From the NCBI GenBank assembly GCA_045534445.1, contig JAZSJQ010000010.1:1-64000 (forward strand): a stretch of 64,000 nt of DNA. The letters are read 5' to 3'. Position 1 is the stretch's first letter, and the number at the start of each line of letters is the position of its first letter. Below the pieces are notes generated by a model, which was given only the letters and a program-made list of their open reading frames with translations, did no database searches and was not told where the DNA came from. The position numbers were made by a program, and so were the translations under genes. Origin of the DNA: JAISGQ01 sp045534445. GTDB taxonomy: Bacteria; Bacillota; Clostridia; Oscillospirales; Acutalibacteraceae. Positions 15,980 to 23,836 of the stretch are shown here, one piece after another.

Positions 15980-17234
15980 TTGCACTCACCTCTCCATCTG
16001 CTTTTTCGGCATATTTTCTCAGTTTTCTCATCAGCTCGGTAATTTCAATGCCGCTGGGACAGACCGCACTGCATGCACCGCAGCCGATGCAGCTTCGAGC
16101 GCCGTACTCCGCTGCTATCAGAAGTTTTTTCTGCTCTGCCATTCTTACTGCTTCGGAAGGGAACAGTCTTCTCGGACAAACTGAAACACATCTGCCGCAT
16201 CCGATGCACGCATTAGCAGGCTTTTCAGGCGACTTCTTCATCGCTATAACAGAACGGATACCCGGAAACAGAGGTGTTCCCATATCTTTCACTTCTACGC
16301 CGGTCATGGGATCTCCCATTATTACAATCTCAGGCTCAGCATTAAGTCCGGCTGCATCCAACAGATTCTCAACCGTTGTTCCCGTAGTCACTATAGCATT
16401 TACAGGCGCTGCAACACAATCACCTGCAACAGTAACAATAAACTCTGTCTGAGGCATACCCTTCCTTACCGCATGGGAAATCGCACGAAGTGCCTGTACT
16501 CCTATGCGCACATACGGCTCATGACAATATTCTCTCTCAAAGGTAAACCATGCGGGATATCCGCCTCTGAGCTCAACAGTATCAATAAACCCGACTCTGT
16601 CAAGGAGACCTTCCATATCGATACCGCCCGGATTATATACAGCAAGCTTTGCCTTTGCTCCGCCCAGCATCTTCATTATTGCCGACACTCCGTCTGCGCA
16701 CTCGTCACCGTAGTCCATAATAACTCTCAGTGAACTGCTTACATAGGGGGTATCGTCAATACAATCTGCAATAATCAGCATTGTGCCGTTTTTCATGGCA
16801 CGCTGAAGCTTTCTGTGTACAGGTGTACCGTCAACTTCATCTATTATACATGCCTGAGATATACATCTGAGAATACCGTCAGGGGTCATCGTTGACGGGT
16901 TGTGCGGTATAAGCTGTATCTCATGGGCACTTACACCCGTCATTATATGGGCGCACATTACCTTCCCCATAAGAGGATGGTCAAAGCGTTCTATGTGCGA
17001 AAGCTTTCCTGAATACGGTGTTACCGTCCAGCAGGTACCGTTTTTTGAATGGGCAAGCATAGAGTATCTCGCCACGGTTTCTCCTGCTCTCGGAATGGGA
17101 AGCATCGCACCACGATCAAAATTGAACAGTGGCACCACAAGCTCAGACGGCACCGGCACGGTCATAAGCCTGTTTGTCAATGCAGGTTCCTTATTCTGGT
17201 CAAGCATGACACCGTTTGCCTTTATCGGTTTCAC
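15972..17234 (-). CDS. RnfC-like Fe-S protein with degenerate NADH/FMN site
   Basis: The 420-residue protein aligns by eye with RnfC from its barrel-sandwich N-terminus to two C-terminal ferredoxin motifs: Cys343/346/349/353 and Cys382/385/388/392. Both [4Fe-4S] sites are complete. The flavin/NADH site is not: GGAGFPT is replaced by DEVDGTPV (about 132-139), the NAAECEPY segment by DCIDDTPY (157-164), and the KYPSGG-type lysine motif is absent. NADH oxidation is therefore unlikely. Translation starts at GTG 17234 with AAGGAG upstream, 16 bases after rpe. It is the first of four Rnf-related genes. Confidence 0.82.
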   Translation of the reverse strand: MKPIKANGVMLDQNKEPALTNRLMTVPVPSELVVPLFNFDRGAMLPIPRAGETVARYSMLAHSKNGTCWTVTPYSGKLSHIERFDHPLMGKVMCAHIMTGVSAHEIQLIPHNPSTMTPDGILRCISQACIIDEVDGTPVHRKLQRAMKNGTMLIIADCIDDTPYVSSSLRVIMDYGDECADGVSAIMKMLGGAKAKLAVYNPGGIDMEGLLDRVGFIDTVELRGGYPAWFTFEREYCHEPYVRIGVQALRAISHAVRKGMPQTEFIVTVAGDCVAAPVNAIVTTGTTVENLLDAAGLNAEPEIVIMGDPMTGVEVKDMGTPLFPGIRSVIAMKKSPEKPANACIGCGRCVSVCPRRLFPSEAVRMAEQKKLLIAAEYGARSCIGCGACSAVCPSGIEITELMRKLRKYAEKADGEVSANG

Positions 17235-17249
17235 TGCTTCTCTCTCCTT

Positions 17250-17912
17250 TTACAGTTCTGCGCAGGCAACAAGACCCGAAAGCTCGTCAAAGGCAGCCTT
17301 TCTGTCCTTTGCACCAAGAACCGCATTGCCTGCAACGATCAGATCGGCACCGCATTCCGCAACATACTTTGCGTTTTCGGCATTAACTCCGCCGTCAACC
17401 GCCATGCAAAGGTCAACGCCTTTACACAATTCTCTTACTTCTTTGATCTTGTCGAGGCAGTTCATTATAATCTTCTGTCCGCCAAAACCGGGCTCAACAG
17501 TCATGATCAGACACTGACCGAATTCACCCACATAAGGTTCAAGTGCAGAGGACGGTGTATTGGGCTTTATTGAAATACCTGCAGTTACACCTCTGTCTGC
17601 AATCTTTTTAAGACATGCAGAAATATCGTCAGAGCATTCAAGATGCACTGTCAGCATATCTGCGCCTGCGTCAATGAAGTTGTCTATGTAATCATAAGGA
17701 TGTTCCATCATAAGATGGACATCAAATTTCATATTGTTCTTGTATTTGCTGAGTGCATCTACCATTGTATATCCAAATGTCAGATTCGGAACAAAGCATC
17801 CGTCCATGATATCCACATGAACAACTTCCACTCCGCATTTGTCCAGAACTGTCATTTCTTCTCCAAGCTTTGTAAAATCAGCAGAAAGGATAGACGGTGC
17901 AATAATAGCCAT
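17250..17912 (-). CDS. rpe: Ribulose-phosphate 3-epimerase
   Basis: Rpe interconverts ribulose 5-phosphate and xylulose 5-phosphate in the pentose phosphate pathway. This 220-residue TIM barrel has all family signatures: IAPSILSADF at the start, HVDIMDGCFVPN with the metal-binding His and Asp, HLMMEHP, MTVEPGFGGQ, and the catalytic MAVDGGV. A GGAGG site precedes the ATG at 17912. Only 15 bases separate it from the RnfC-like gene, so it is the likely leader of that transcript, which is unusual; rpe in Firmicutes normally follows rsgA and prkC. Confidence 0.96.
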   Translation of the reverse strand: MAIIAPSILSADFTKLGEEMTVLDKCGVEVVHVDIMDGCFVPNLTFGYTMVDALSKYKNNMKFDVHLMMEHPYDYIDNFIDAGADMLTVHLECSDDISACLKKIADRGVTAGISIKPNTPSSALEPYVGEFGQCLIMTVEPGFGGQKIIMNCLDKIKEVRELCKGVDLCMAVDGGVNAENAKYVAECGADLIVAGNAVLGAKDRKAAFDELSGLVACAEL

Positions 17913-18063
17913 ATTTACCTCCAGTTTTTTAACACATTTCTTCCATAAACATTATTAACTCAGTTTAATTCATATTGTACTTCTTTACAGCAAATAAATC
18001 AACAATATATTCTGCATTTTATCATTTATATGTCAAAATATTGCGTTATTCTTTTAAAACAGG

Positions 18064-18095
18064 AAAAATCCGACACATTACTGTGCCGGATTTTT
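18064..18095 (-). terminator. Intrinsic terminator of the GGDEF/EAL gene
   Basis: A stem of AAAAATCCG and CGGATTTTT extended by CACA/TGTG, ending in a T-run on the minus strand, overlaps the last codons and stop of the GGDEF/EAL gene. It isolates that gene from rpe downstream. Confidence 0.85.
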
Positions 18096-21000
18096 AACAA
18101 TATATTTTTCTGTAAATTCCTTAAACGGCAGGGGCTTGTTTATGTGATAACCCTGCACCATGTGACAACCTATTGCCTTGAGTACGTTCATCTGCTCCTC
18201 GCTCTCAACGCCCTCAGCTACAAGTATTGCACCGGTTCTTTCACAGATGCGCTTTGTATTCTCTACTGTCAGCCTTGCAAGGTCATTGGTGACAATGTCA
18301 TCAATGACGCTCTTGTCAATCTTTATCTCGTCAAACCGAAGTGCTGAAACAATGTACAGATTTGAGTATTCACTGCCGAAGTCATCAAGCGCAAGCTTGA
18401 ATCCCGCCTTCTGGAAGGTCTCACAGACACGCGTAATGGTTGCGCGCTCCATAGAACCGATGGTCTCTGTTATCTCAATGCACAGATACTTCAGCAGATG
18501 TTCCCTTCCTTTTACGTTTGCAAGGACCTCGTTAAGTGCATTCGGCGCCAGGATCGTTCTCCTTGAGAAATTTACCGATACTGCTACAGGCTGATATCCC
18601 GATCTGATCCAGCTTTCGATTATATCCAGCGTCTTGTTCAGAACGTAAAAATCAAGCTGCTTGATGACATTTTCGCGTTCAAGCACTGCAATGAATTTTG
18701 CAGGAGGAACCAATCCATTATCAGCATCCATATAGCGCACAAGAGCTTCACAGCTTGTAATCCTGCCGCTTTTAAGCTCTGCCTTCGGCTGGAGATATAC
18801 ATAGAACCGTTCTTCCTTGATTGCATCCATGACCCACATATAGGTTTTGTAATCACTGCCTGTGGGGACTGCATTATTCTCGCGGTAATATTCCTGTTTT
18901 GCCGATTTCATCAGTTCTTCCGCGTGATCCACAAGCCGTTGTATATCCGAAACATGGCTATCCCACGTAGAACCGACACTTATGATATTGGTATAAGATC
19001 TGCCGATCAGTTCAACCACCGCATCACATCGTCTGATAAAGCTGTCCTGAGTTGTGTTTCTGCAAAGAACCATAAACTCATCGCCCGATACCCTGAACAC
19101 TTCATCATCACCGAATTTTTCACGCAAATTCATTGCGACATTCTTGATGATATTATCTCCGTACTCCATTCCGTAACGATGATTTATTGTTCTCAACCCA
19201 TTGATATCAGCAATAAACACACCCAGAGATGACAGTGTTTCAGGTTTCAGTTTCCGGAATATGTCATAGTAATCCTGACGTGTCAGCAAGCCTGTCTGCT
19301 GATCACGGTACTGCGTCTCTTCCTTTGCAGGTTTTTCGGGAATATTCTCAGACTTCTCTTTATCCTCAAGCACTACACGTACGACCTTCGAATTTCGTAT
19401 TACCGAATCAGTGCAGGCGCTGTAGGCAGCTTCGTACATATCATGAAGGCTTGCTCCGGAAACACGCGCCAGAACTGTCGCACTGTACGCCTCGAGCTTT
19501 TCGTTGGGGAAGGTGATTCTAAGCATGGTGCAAAGCCTGTCCATTGCATACTCAGCTCTCAGGAACTGCTCCTCAGGAGAGCCTATGCCGACTCTGAATA
19601 TTATAATTCTGTCAGCATTGACCTGCCCCACTATAGCCGCACCGTCCACAATTATTCTGAGAACACGTCCCATTGTGAACAATATATTCTGAACCATGTA
19701 CTCGCCCTTATCCGCCATTACAGCATCAAGCCCTTCAAGCTCGATCATGCACATGGCACAATAAGAGGACTTATCCTTCACTGTAGGAAGAATCGTATTT
19801 ATCATATCAAAGGCAGTTGAACGGCTGTAGACCATGCTTATCGCATCGCGTTCAACCTTCGACGGAAGGGAAAGCTCCCATCTTCTGCGCTTATCCACAT
19901 CGCGTATGTATGCAAATGCATACAGGTCGCCGCTTACCGGATGTCTCAGCAGGCTGAGTGCTATACTTGTCCATCTGATCTTTCCTGCTTCATCCTGTCT
20001 TCTGAATTCAACGTTGAGCCAATCCTGTCCGTTTCTGAAAACCTCGAACAGGTTTTCCCTTGACAGCTTCTGCATCAGATTGTCGATATCGTCCTTTATT
20101 GATATGAGTGGCACGGAACGCCTGAGCAGATCCTCATAGCTGTGTGAATTACTGAGAATTCTGCGAGTCGTGGATGCAATATAATGCTTCTCAATTGCAT
20201 TCTTGCTGATATTTATCTTGATCGAACCGAAAACACTGTTTGCAACCTGCTCACAGAAATACTGTTCCTGCTCAAATCTGCGCATCTGTGCATCGATATT
20301 GAGTACCTTTTCCGCAATTCCAACAGAATAATAATTTTTGCCATTCTCATCCTTGAGCAGACGGAATTTTGCCTTCACCCACACATATTCATTATTGTCA
20401 TCGAGACGCTTATAAAAATACTCGCCCGAATCATCGCCATTGTACAGATCTTCATACATCTGACAGTAGTCCTCAACAAAATCAGGGTGAATAATGCCGC
20501 TCTCAATAATTGCTTCGGGTGAATTTCTGTATACTGCAGCCTCTGTCCTGCTTGTTTCTGCGGAATTTGTGTAATGATACGTTATCTTCTTTTCAATATC
20601 AACTTCCCACAGAACAGCTCTCGTCAGTTCAACTGCAGTTCTGTATCTTTCCTGTTCAAAACGGATCTGCTTTCTCAGATTATATTCCTTCGTTATATCG
20701 GTAAATATTACAAGGGAATACTTTTTGCCGTTATGCTCCTGAAGATTTACTCCGCGGGCATTATAGCATTTCAAATTGCCGGAATTATCGAAAACCTTGA
20801 TCTCCTGCTCATAATCACGGGATTCCTTTGTGCTTTCAAGCAACCCTGTGAAGACAGACTGTGTCATCACATTGTGCAACTCACCCCCGGCACTTTCGCT
20901 GCAGGCAATTGTGTTTATCAGGTTTTCAAGGGTAGGGTTATAGAAGGTAGGTCTGACATAATCACGGTCAATTTCAAATATGCCGATTCCGTCAGGAGTA

Positions 21001-21971
21001 TTGTCAACAACTGCTTCAAGTGTTGAATTTGAAGCCTTCAGCTCGGTAACATTGGTTATAACGCAGATGATCGAGCGGTTTCCGCTGACTGTAAGACCGG
21101 GAAGACGTGCTGCGCGCATCTGCCTCCAGCCAACATCTCCGTTGGTCTCATACACACGGTAAACACAGTCGAGAGTCTCACCGGTCTGGGCGATCCTGTG
21201 AGCCATGTCCGAAAGAAGATGCTTATCCTCAGGCACAACAACACTGAGCAGCAGTTCGCCGTTCTCTCCGATATCACTCTTCGCACGGTGCGACATTTTA
21301 TAAAAGCTGGGGCTTGCATAGTAAATATTCAGATCATCGCTGACTTCAACCATAATAACACCGCCGTCCATATATTCAAGCAGTGTTCTGAGCTGAATGA
21401 GGCTTTGCTTTTCCTCCGCGCGAATATACTCCGCGCTTATCTGCTTACCGTAAAGCGCATATTTTCTGTCCTTGCATTTTTTTGCATAATACAAAGCCGA
21501 GTCCGCCTTGAGATAAAGATCTCCAACATCATTGCCGTCTATGCTGTATATACTTGCACCTACCGCAACTTCAACATCCACTTTGGTTTTCCAGTTGGTA
21601 TAGGATATGCTGAGCTTTTCTGTCAGCAGGGCTGCCAGTCTTTCAGCGGATTCCTTGTCGCAATTCTTGGCAAAGATCAAGAACTCATCTCCGCCGATAC
21701 GGCCAAGAATGTCCTCTCTTCCCATTACGCTTCTGATTATTCGGGCAGAATTGGCAACGACCTCGTCACCTTTTTCATGCCCGATAAGATTATTTACGGA
21801 ATTGAGATTTTTTATATCAACTGCAATAAGGGCATGAACGCCTTCTGCGCCCTGCCCTTTCAGATATTGCTTTATTCTATGGAAGGTTTCGTCATGGGTG
21901 TAAAACCCTGTCATTATGTCCATTTCGTTTGTTTTGGAGCTGCATACATCTCCTGTGTTCACGTCGGACAT
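18078..21971 (-). CDS. Large GGDEF-PAS-GGDEF-EAL cyclic-di-GMP protein
   Basis: This predicted soluble, 1297-residue protein would make, break or sense cyclic di-GMP. In order, it has an N-terminal GGDEF domain with an intact GGDEF motif at residues 93-97 and no obvious RxxD inhibitory site; three or four PAS-like domains to about residue 690; a degenerate GGDEF fold (GQVNADR at the active loop); a further GGDEF with SGDEF; and an EAL domain. The EAL residues look complete (EALVR, SVNFS, EITET, LDDFGS, KIDKS, AEGVES), so phosphodiesterase activity is likely. No membrane span is visible. The ATG at 21971 has GGAGGTGG upstream, and the promoter position excludes the start at 22034. Confidence 0.9.
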   Translation of the reverse strand: MSDVNTGDVCSSKTNEMDIMTGFYTHDETFHRIKQYLKGQGAEGVHALIAVDIKNLNSVNNLIGHEKGDEVVANSARIIRSVMGREDILGRIGGDEFLIFAKNCDKESAERLAALLTEKLSISYTNWKTKVDVEVAVGASIYSIDGNDVGDLYLKADSALYYAKKCKDRKYALYGKQISAEYIRAEEKQSLIQLRTLLEYMDGGVIMVEVSDDLNIYYASPSFYKMSHRAKSDIGENGELLLSVVVPEDKHLLSDMAHRIAQTGETLDCVYRVYETNGDVGWRQMRAARLPGLTVSGNRSIICVITNVTELKASNSTLEAVVDNTPDGIGIFEIDRDYVRPTFYNPTLENLINTIACSESAGGELHNVMTQSVFTGLLESTKESRDYEQEIKVFDNSGNLKCYNARGVNLQEHNGKKYSLVIFTDITKEYNLRKQIRFEQERYRTAVELTRAVLWEVDIEKKITYHYTNSAETSRTEAAVYRNSPEAIIESGIIHPDFVEDYCQMYEDLYNGDDSGEYFYKRLDDNNEYVWVKAKFRLLKDENGKNYYSVGIAEKVLNIDAQMRRFEQEQYFCEQVANSVFGSIKINISKNAIEKHYIASTTRRILSNSHSYEDLLRRSVPLISIKDDIDNLMQKLSRENLFEVFRNGQDWLNVEFRRQDEAGKIRWTSIALSLLRHPVSGDLYAFAYIRDVDKRRRWELSLPSKVERDAISMVYSRSTAFDMINTILPTVKDKSSYCAMCMIELEGLDAVMADKGEYMVQNILFTMGRVLRIIVDGAAIVGQVNADRIIIFRVGIGSPEEQFLRAEYAMDRLCTMLRITFPNEKLEAYSATVLARVSGASLHDMYEAAYSACTDSVIRNSKVVRVVLEDKEKSENIPEKPAKEETQYRDQQTGLLTRQDYYDIFRKLKPETLSSLGVFIADINGLRTINHRYGMEYGDNIIKNVAMNLREKFGDDEVFRVSGDEFMVLCRNTTQDSFIRRCDAVVELIGRSYTNIISVGSTWDSHVSDIQRLVDHAEELMKSAKQEYYRENNAVPTGSDYKTYMWVMDAIKEERFYVYLQPKAELKSGRITSCEALVRYMDADNGLVPPAKFIAVLERENVIKQLDFYVLNKTLDIIESWIRSGYQPVAVSVNFSRRTILAPNALNEVLANVKGREHLLKYLCIEITETIGSMERATITRVCETFQKAGFKLALDDFGSEYSNLYIVSALRFDEIKIDKSVIDDIVTNDLARLTVENTKRICERTGAILVAEGVESEEQMNVLKAIGCHMVQGYHINKPLPFKEFTEKYIVKNPAQ

Positions 21972-22043
21972 TATTCCACCTCCGTCAGACAATTTGCAAT
22001 TTAGCCAAAAAAACACATCGCCATACTTACTCATTTTGATAAG

Positions 22044-22072
22044 ATTGTAACACGTTTTCTATATAAAAGCAA
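22044..22072 (-). promoter_or_regulatory. Promoter of the GGDEF/EAL gene
   Basis: TTGCTT (22067-22072) and TACAAT (22044-22049) on the minus strand are 17 bases apart. Transcription would start near 22037, giving a leader of about 65 bases before the ATG at 21971. Confidence 0.7.
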
Positions 22073-22094
22073 TGTTTTTAAGCAAAAAATACAA

Positions 22095-23333
22095 CTAATT
22101 ATTCGGGGTAAAATCTATTAATTCTGACGTAAGATTTGCAACTTCTTCCCTGGTATTTTCCTTGTTCAGATACTCGTAGGAGTATACCATAAAGCCCTCT
22201 GCTTTTGTATTCTCTCTTGCAAACCTCACCTCATCTGCAAGTATTCTGTCAGAGCCTTCCCATGTACCTTTATCGCTGTCGGAACCTGCTTTGTACAGTG
22301 CAAGACCGATGTAGTATTTCACCGAGTCCGAAGTTACTATATTGTCCCATTTAAGACTTATCTCATCAAATGGTGCCGTCGCATGATCAAAGGACCAGTA
22401 TATCTGCGGACATATGTAATCGATATATCCATCAGTTGAGCACCATTCGTATATATCAGCTCCCATATTAAGGCAGTTTTCTGTATTTCCCTGAGGGCTT
22501 ATGCCGAACACCACATCAGGGTTAATATTCTTGACCGCACGGTAGCTGTCACGAACCAAAATGTTGATATTCTCCGTGCGCCAGTCAATAAGCGATAATT
22601 CTCCGCCCATAGAAATGTATTTGCCGTAGCTTTCGCTGTCATCAAAAGAATCATCGTCAGCAGGATAGAAATAGTCGTCCCAATGAATACCGTCAACATC
22701 ATAGTTTTCTACTATCTCGCATATGCCGTCTATTATATACTGCCTCGCTCCTTCTTCTCCCGGGTTGAAATACTTGCCTTTATCGTAATCGATTACATAT
22801 AAATCATTCTCCTCCGAATCATCATTTCTGAAAATATTATAAGGATTATCAGCGGATATCTCAGAAGGAAGTGTTCCGTTCTTGTGCTGTATACGCAAAG
22901 GATTTATCCAAGCGTGAACCTCCATATCCTTTGCATGAGCAGCCTTTATAACATACTCCAACGGATCAAATGGCATTTCTCCCCCCTGTGTTCCGTCAAA
23001 CAGATGTGATGTCGGAAACAGCTCCGAATCGTAAAGTGCATCGGAAAAAGGTCTTACATGGAATATCAACGCATTGTAGCCGTAACTGTGCGCATTCTCC
23101 ACTATGCTGTCGATCTTCTCAGGTGTAACATTCGTAAGGGACATATAGGGAATCCATATTCCTCTTAATTCCTCTTTCTGGGTCGGCTTGGTATTCTCTT
23201 CTGCATCTGTAGATGAAACCACCGAAATTACTGGAACAGAAGCAGTGCCTCCACCCGGAAACACAAGGAATCCGATTATAACCGACAAAATAAGAACAAT
23301 TGCGCAAAAAGGCAGCCATATTTCTCTTTTCAT
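22095..23333 (-). CDS. GHL10 (DUF187) family glycosyl-hydrolase-like protein
   Basis: This 412-residue protein has an N-terminal membrane anchor or signal (about residues 5-25), a Ser/Thr-rich linker, and a GHL10/DUF187 domain beginning ELRGIWIPY. Family signatures follow: ALIFHVRPFSDALY, VHAWINPLR, DGIHWDDYFYP and VFGISPQGN. Family members such as YngK are surface TIM barrels, thought to act on peptidoglycan or polysaccharide; the substrate is not known here. The ATG at 23333 has AAAGGAGA upstream. It is transcribed divergently from the DUF1294 gene from overlapping promoters. Confidence 0.88.
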   Translation of the reverse strand: MKREIWLPFCAIVLILSVIIGFLVFPGGGTASVPVISVVSSTDAEENTKPTQKEELRGIWIPYMSLTNVTPEKIDSIVENAHSYGYNALIFHVRPFSDALYDSELFPTSHLFDGTQGGEMPFDPLEYVIKAAHAKDMEVHAWINPLRIQHKNGTLPSEISADNPYNIFRNDDSEENDLYVIDYDKGKYFNPGEEGARQYIIDGICEIVENYDVDGIHWDDYFYPADDDSFDDSESYGKYISMGGELSLIDWRTENINILVRDSYRAVKNINPDVVFGISPQGNTENCLNMGADIYEWCSTDGYIDYICPQIYWSFDHATAPFDEISLKWDNIVTSDSVKYYIGLALYKAGSDSDKGTWEGSDRILADEVRFARENTKAEGFMVYSYEYLNKENTREEVANLTSELIDFTPNN

Positions 23334-23348
23334 GACAATTCTCCTTTC

Positions 23349-23377
23349 TTGACAAATTATATCAAAAATTATACTAT
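23349..23377 (+). promoter_or_regulatory. Promoter of the DUF1294 gene
   Basis: A consensus TTGACA (23349-23354) is followed after 17 bases by TACTAT (23372-23377). Transcription would begin about 25 bases before the ATG at 23409. Confidence 0.75.
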
Positions 23378-23385
23378 ATTTACAA
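23356..23385 (-). promoter_or_regulatory. Promoter of the GHL10 gene
   Basis: On the minus strand TTGTAA (23380-23385) and TATAAT (23356-23361) are 18 bases apart. It is interleaved with the promoter for the DUF1294 gene on the other strand, so the two may exclude each other. Confidence 0.6.
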
Positions 23386-23408
23386 CCATAAAATTTGGAG
23401 GCGATCCT

Positions 23409-23693
23409 ATGCAGTGGTATCACTGGCTGCTGGTTATTTATCTGGTTTTCATCAATATTTTTGCATATGCGATCACTGTTGCCGATAAAAACAAGGCAAA
23501 GAAAGGAAAATGGCGAATCCGTGAAAGCACTTTATTCATCATCGCTGCTCTCGGCGGATCTGCGACAATGCTCATTACAATGAAAAAAATTCGCCATAAA
23601 ACAAAGCATAAGAGTTTTATGATAGGTATCCCTGCCATAATTGCAGCTCAGATTTTGATTATCGGTTTTATCATTTATCTCTGTGTTCGCTGA
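23409..23693 (+). CDS. DUF1294 small membrane protein
   Basis: This 94-residue protein has three predicted membrane spans and the DUF1294 signatures: DKNKAKKGKWRIRE after the first span, LGGSATMLI in the second, and KIRHKTKHKSF before the third. No function is established for the family. GGAGG lies seven bases before the ATG at 23409. It is a single-gene unit with its own promoter and a strong terminator, divergent from the GHL10 gene. Confidence 0.88.
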   Translation: MQWYHWLLVIYLVFINIFAYAITVADKNKAKKGKWRIRESTLFIIAALGGSATMLITMKKIRHKTKHKSFMIGIPAIIAAQILIIGFIIYLCVR

Positions 23694-23710
23694 CTTCTAA
23701 TCTATACGCA

Positions 23711-23747
23711 AACACTCGTTGAAAAATACTTTTCAACGAGTGTTTTT
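23711..23747 (+). terminator. Intrinsic terminator of the DUF1294 gene
   Basis: A 15-bp perfect stem (AACACTCGTTGAAAA pairing with 23730-23744) and a T-run make a strong rho-independent terminator. Confidence 0.92.
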
Positions 23748-23775
23748 CAACTATATTCAAAATAAATATCACCCT

Positions 23776-23804
23776 TGACAACAATATTAATAGATAATAC
23801 ACTT
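23776..23804 (+). promoter_or_regulatory. Promoter of the CotH-like lipoprotein gene
   Basis: TTGACA (23776-23781), a 17-base spacer and TACACT (23799-23804) lie upstream of the ATG at 23837, which has GAGG before it. Confidence 0.7.
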
Positions 23805-23836
23805 TCATTAATATATGTCAGATTCGAGGTATATAT

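Noticed and set aside
13656..17234. Annotation as a standard ion-translocating ferredoxin:NAD+ oxidoreductase
   Set aside because: RnfG and RnfB are absent, and key cysteine and flavin-site motifs are replaced, so the function cannot be carried over by name.
20980..22004. Plus-strand frames up to 268 codons within the GGDEF/EAL gene
   Set aside because: They are shadows of a gene with unmistakable GGDEF and EAL motifs on the minus strand.
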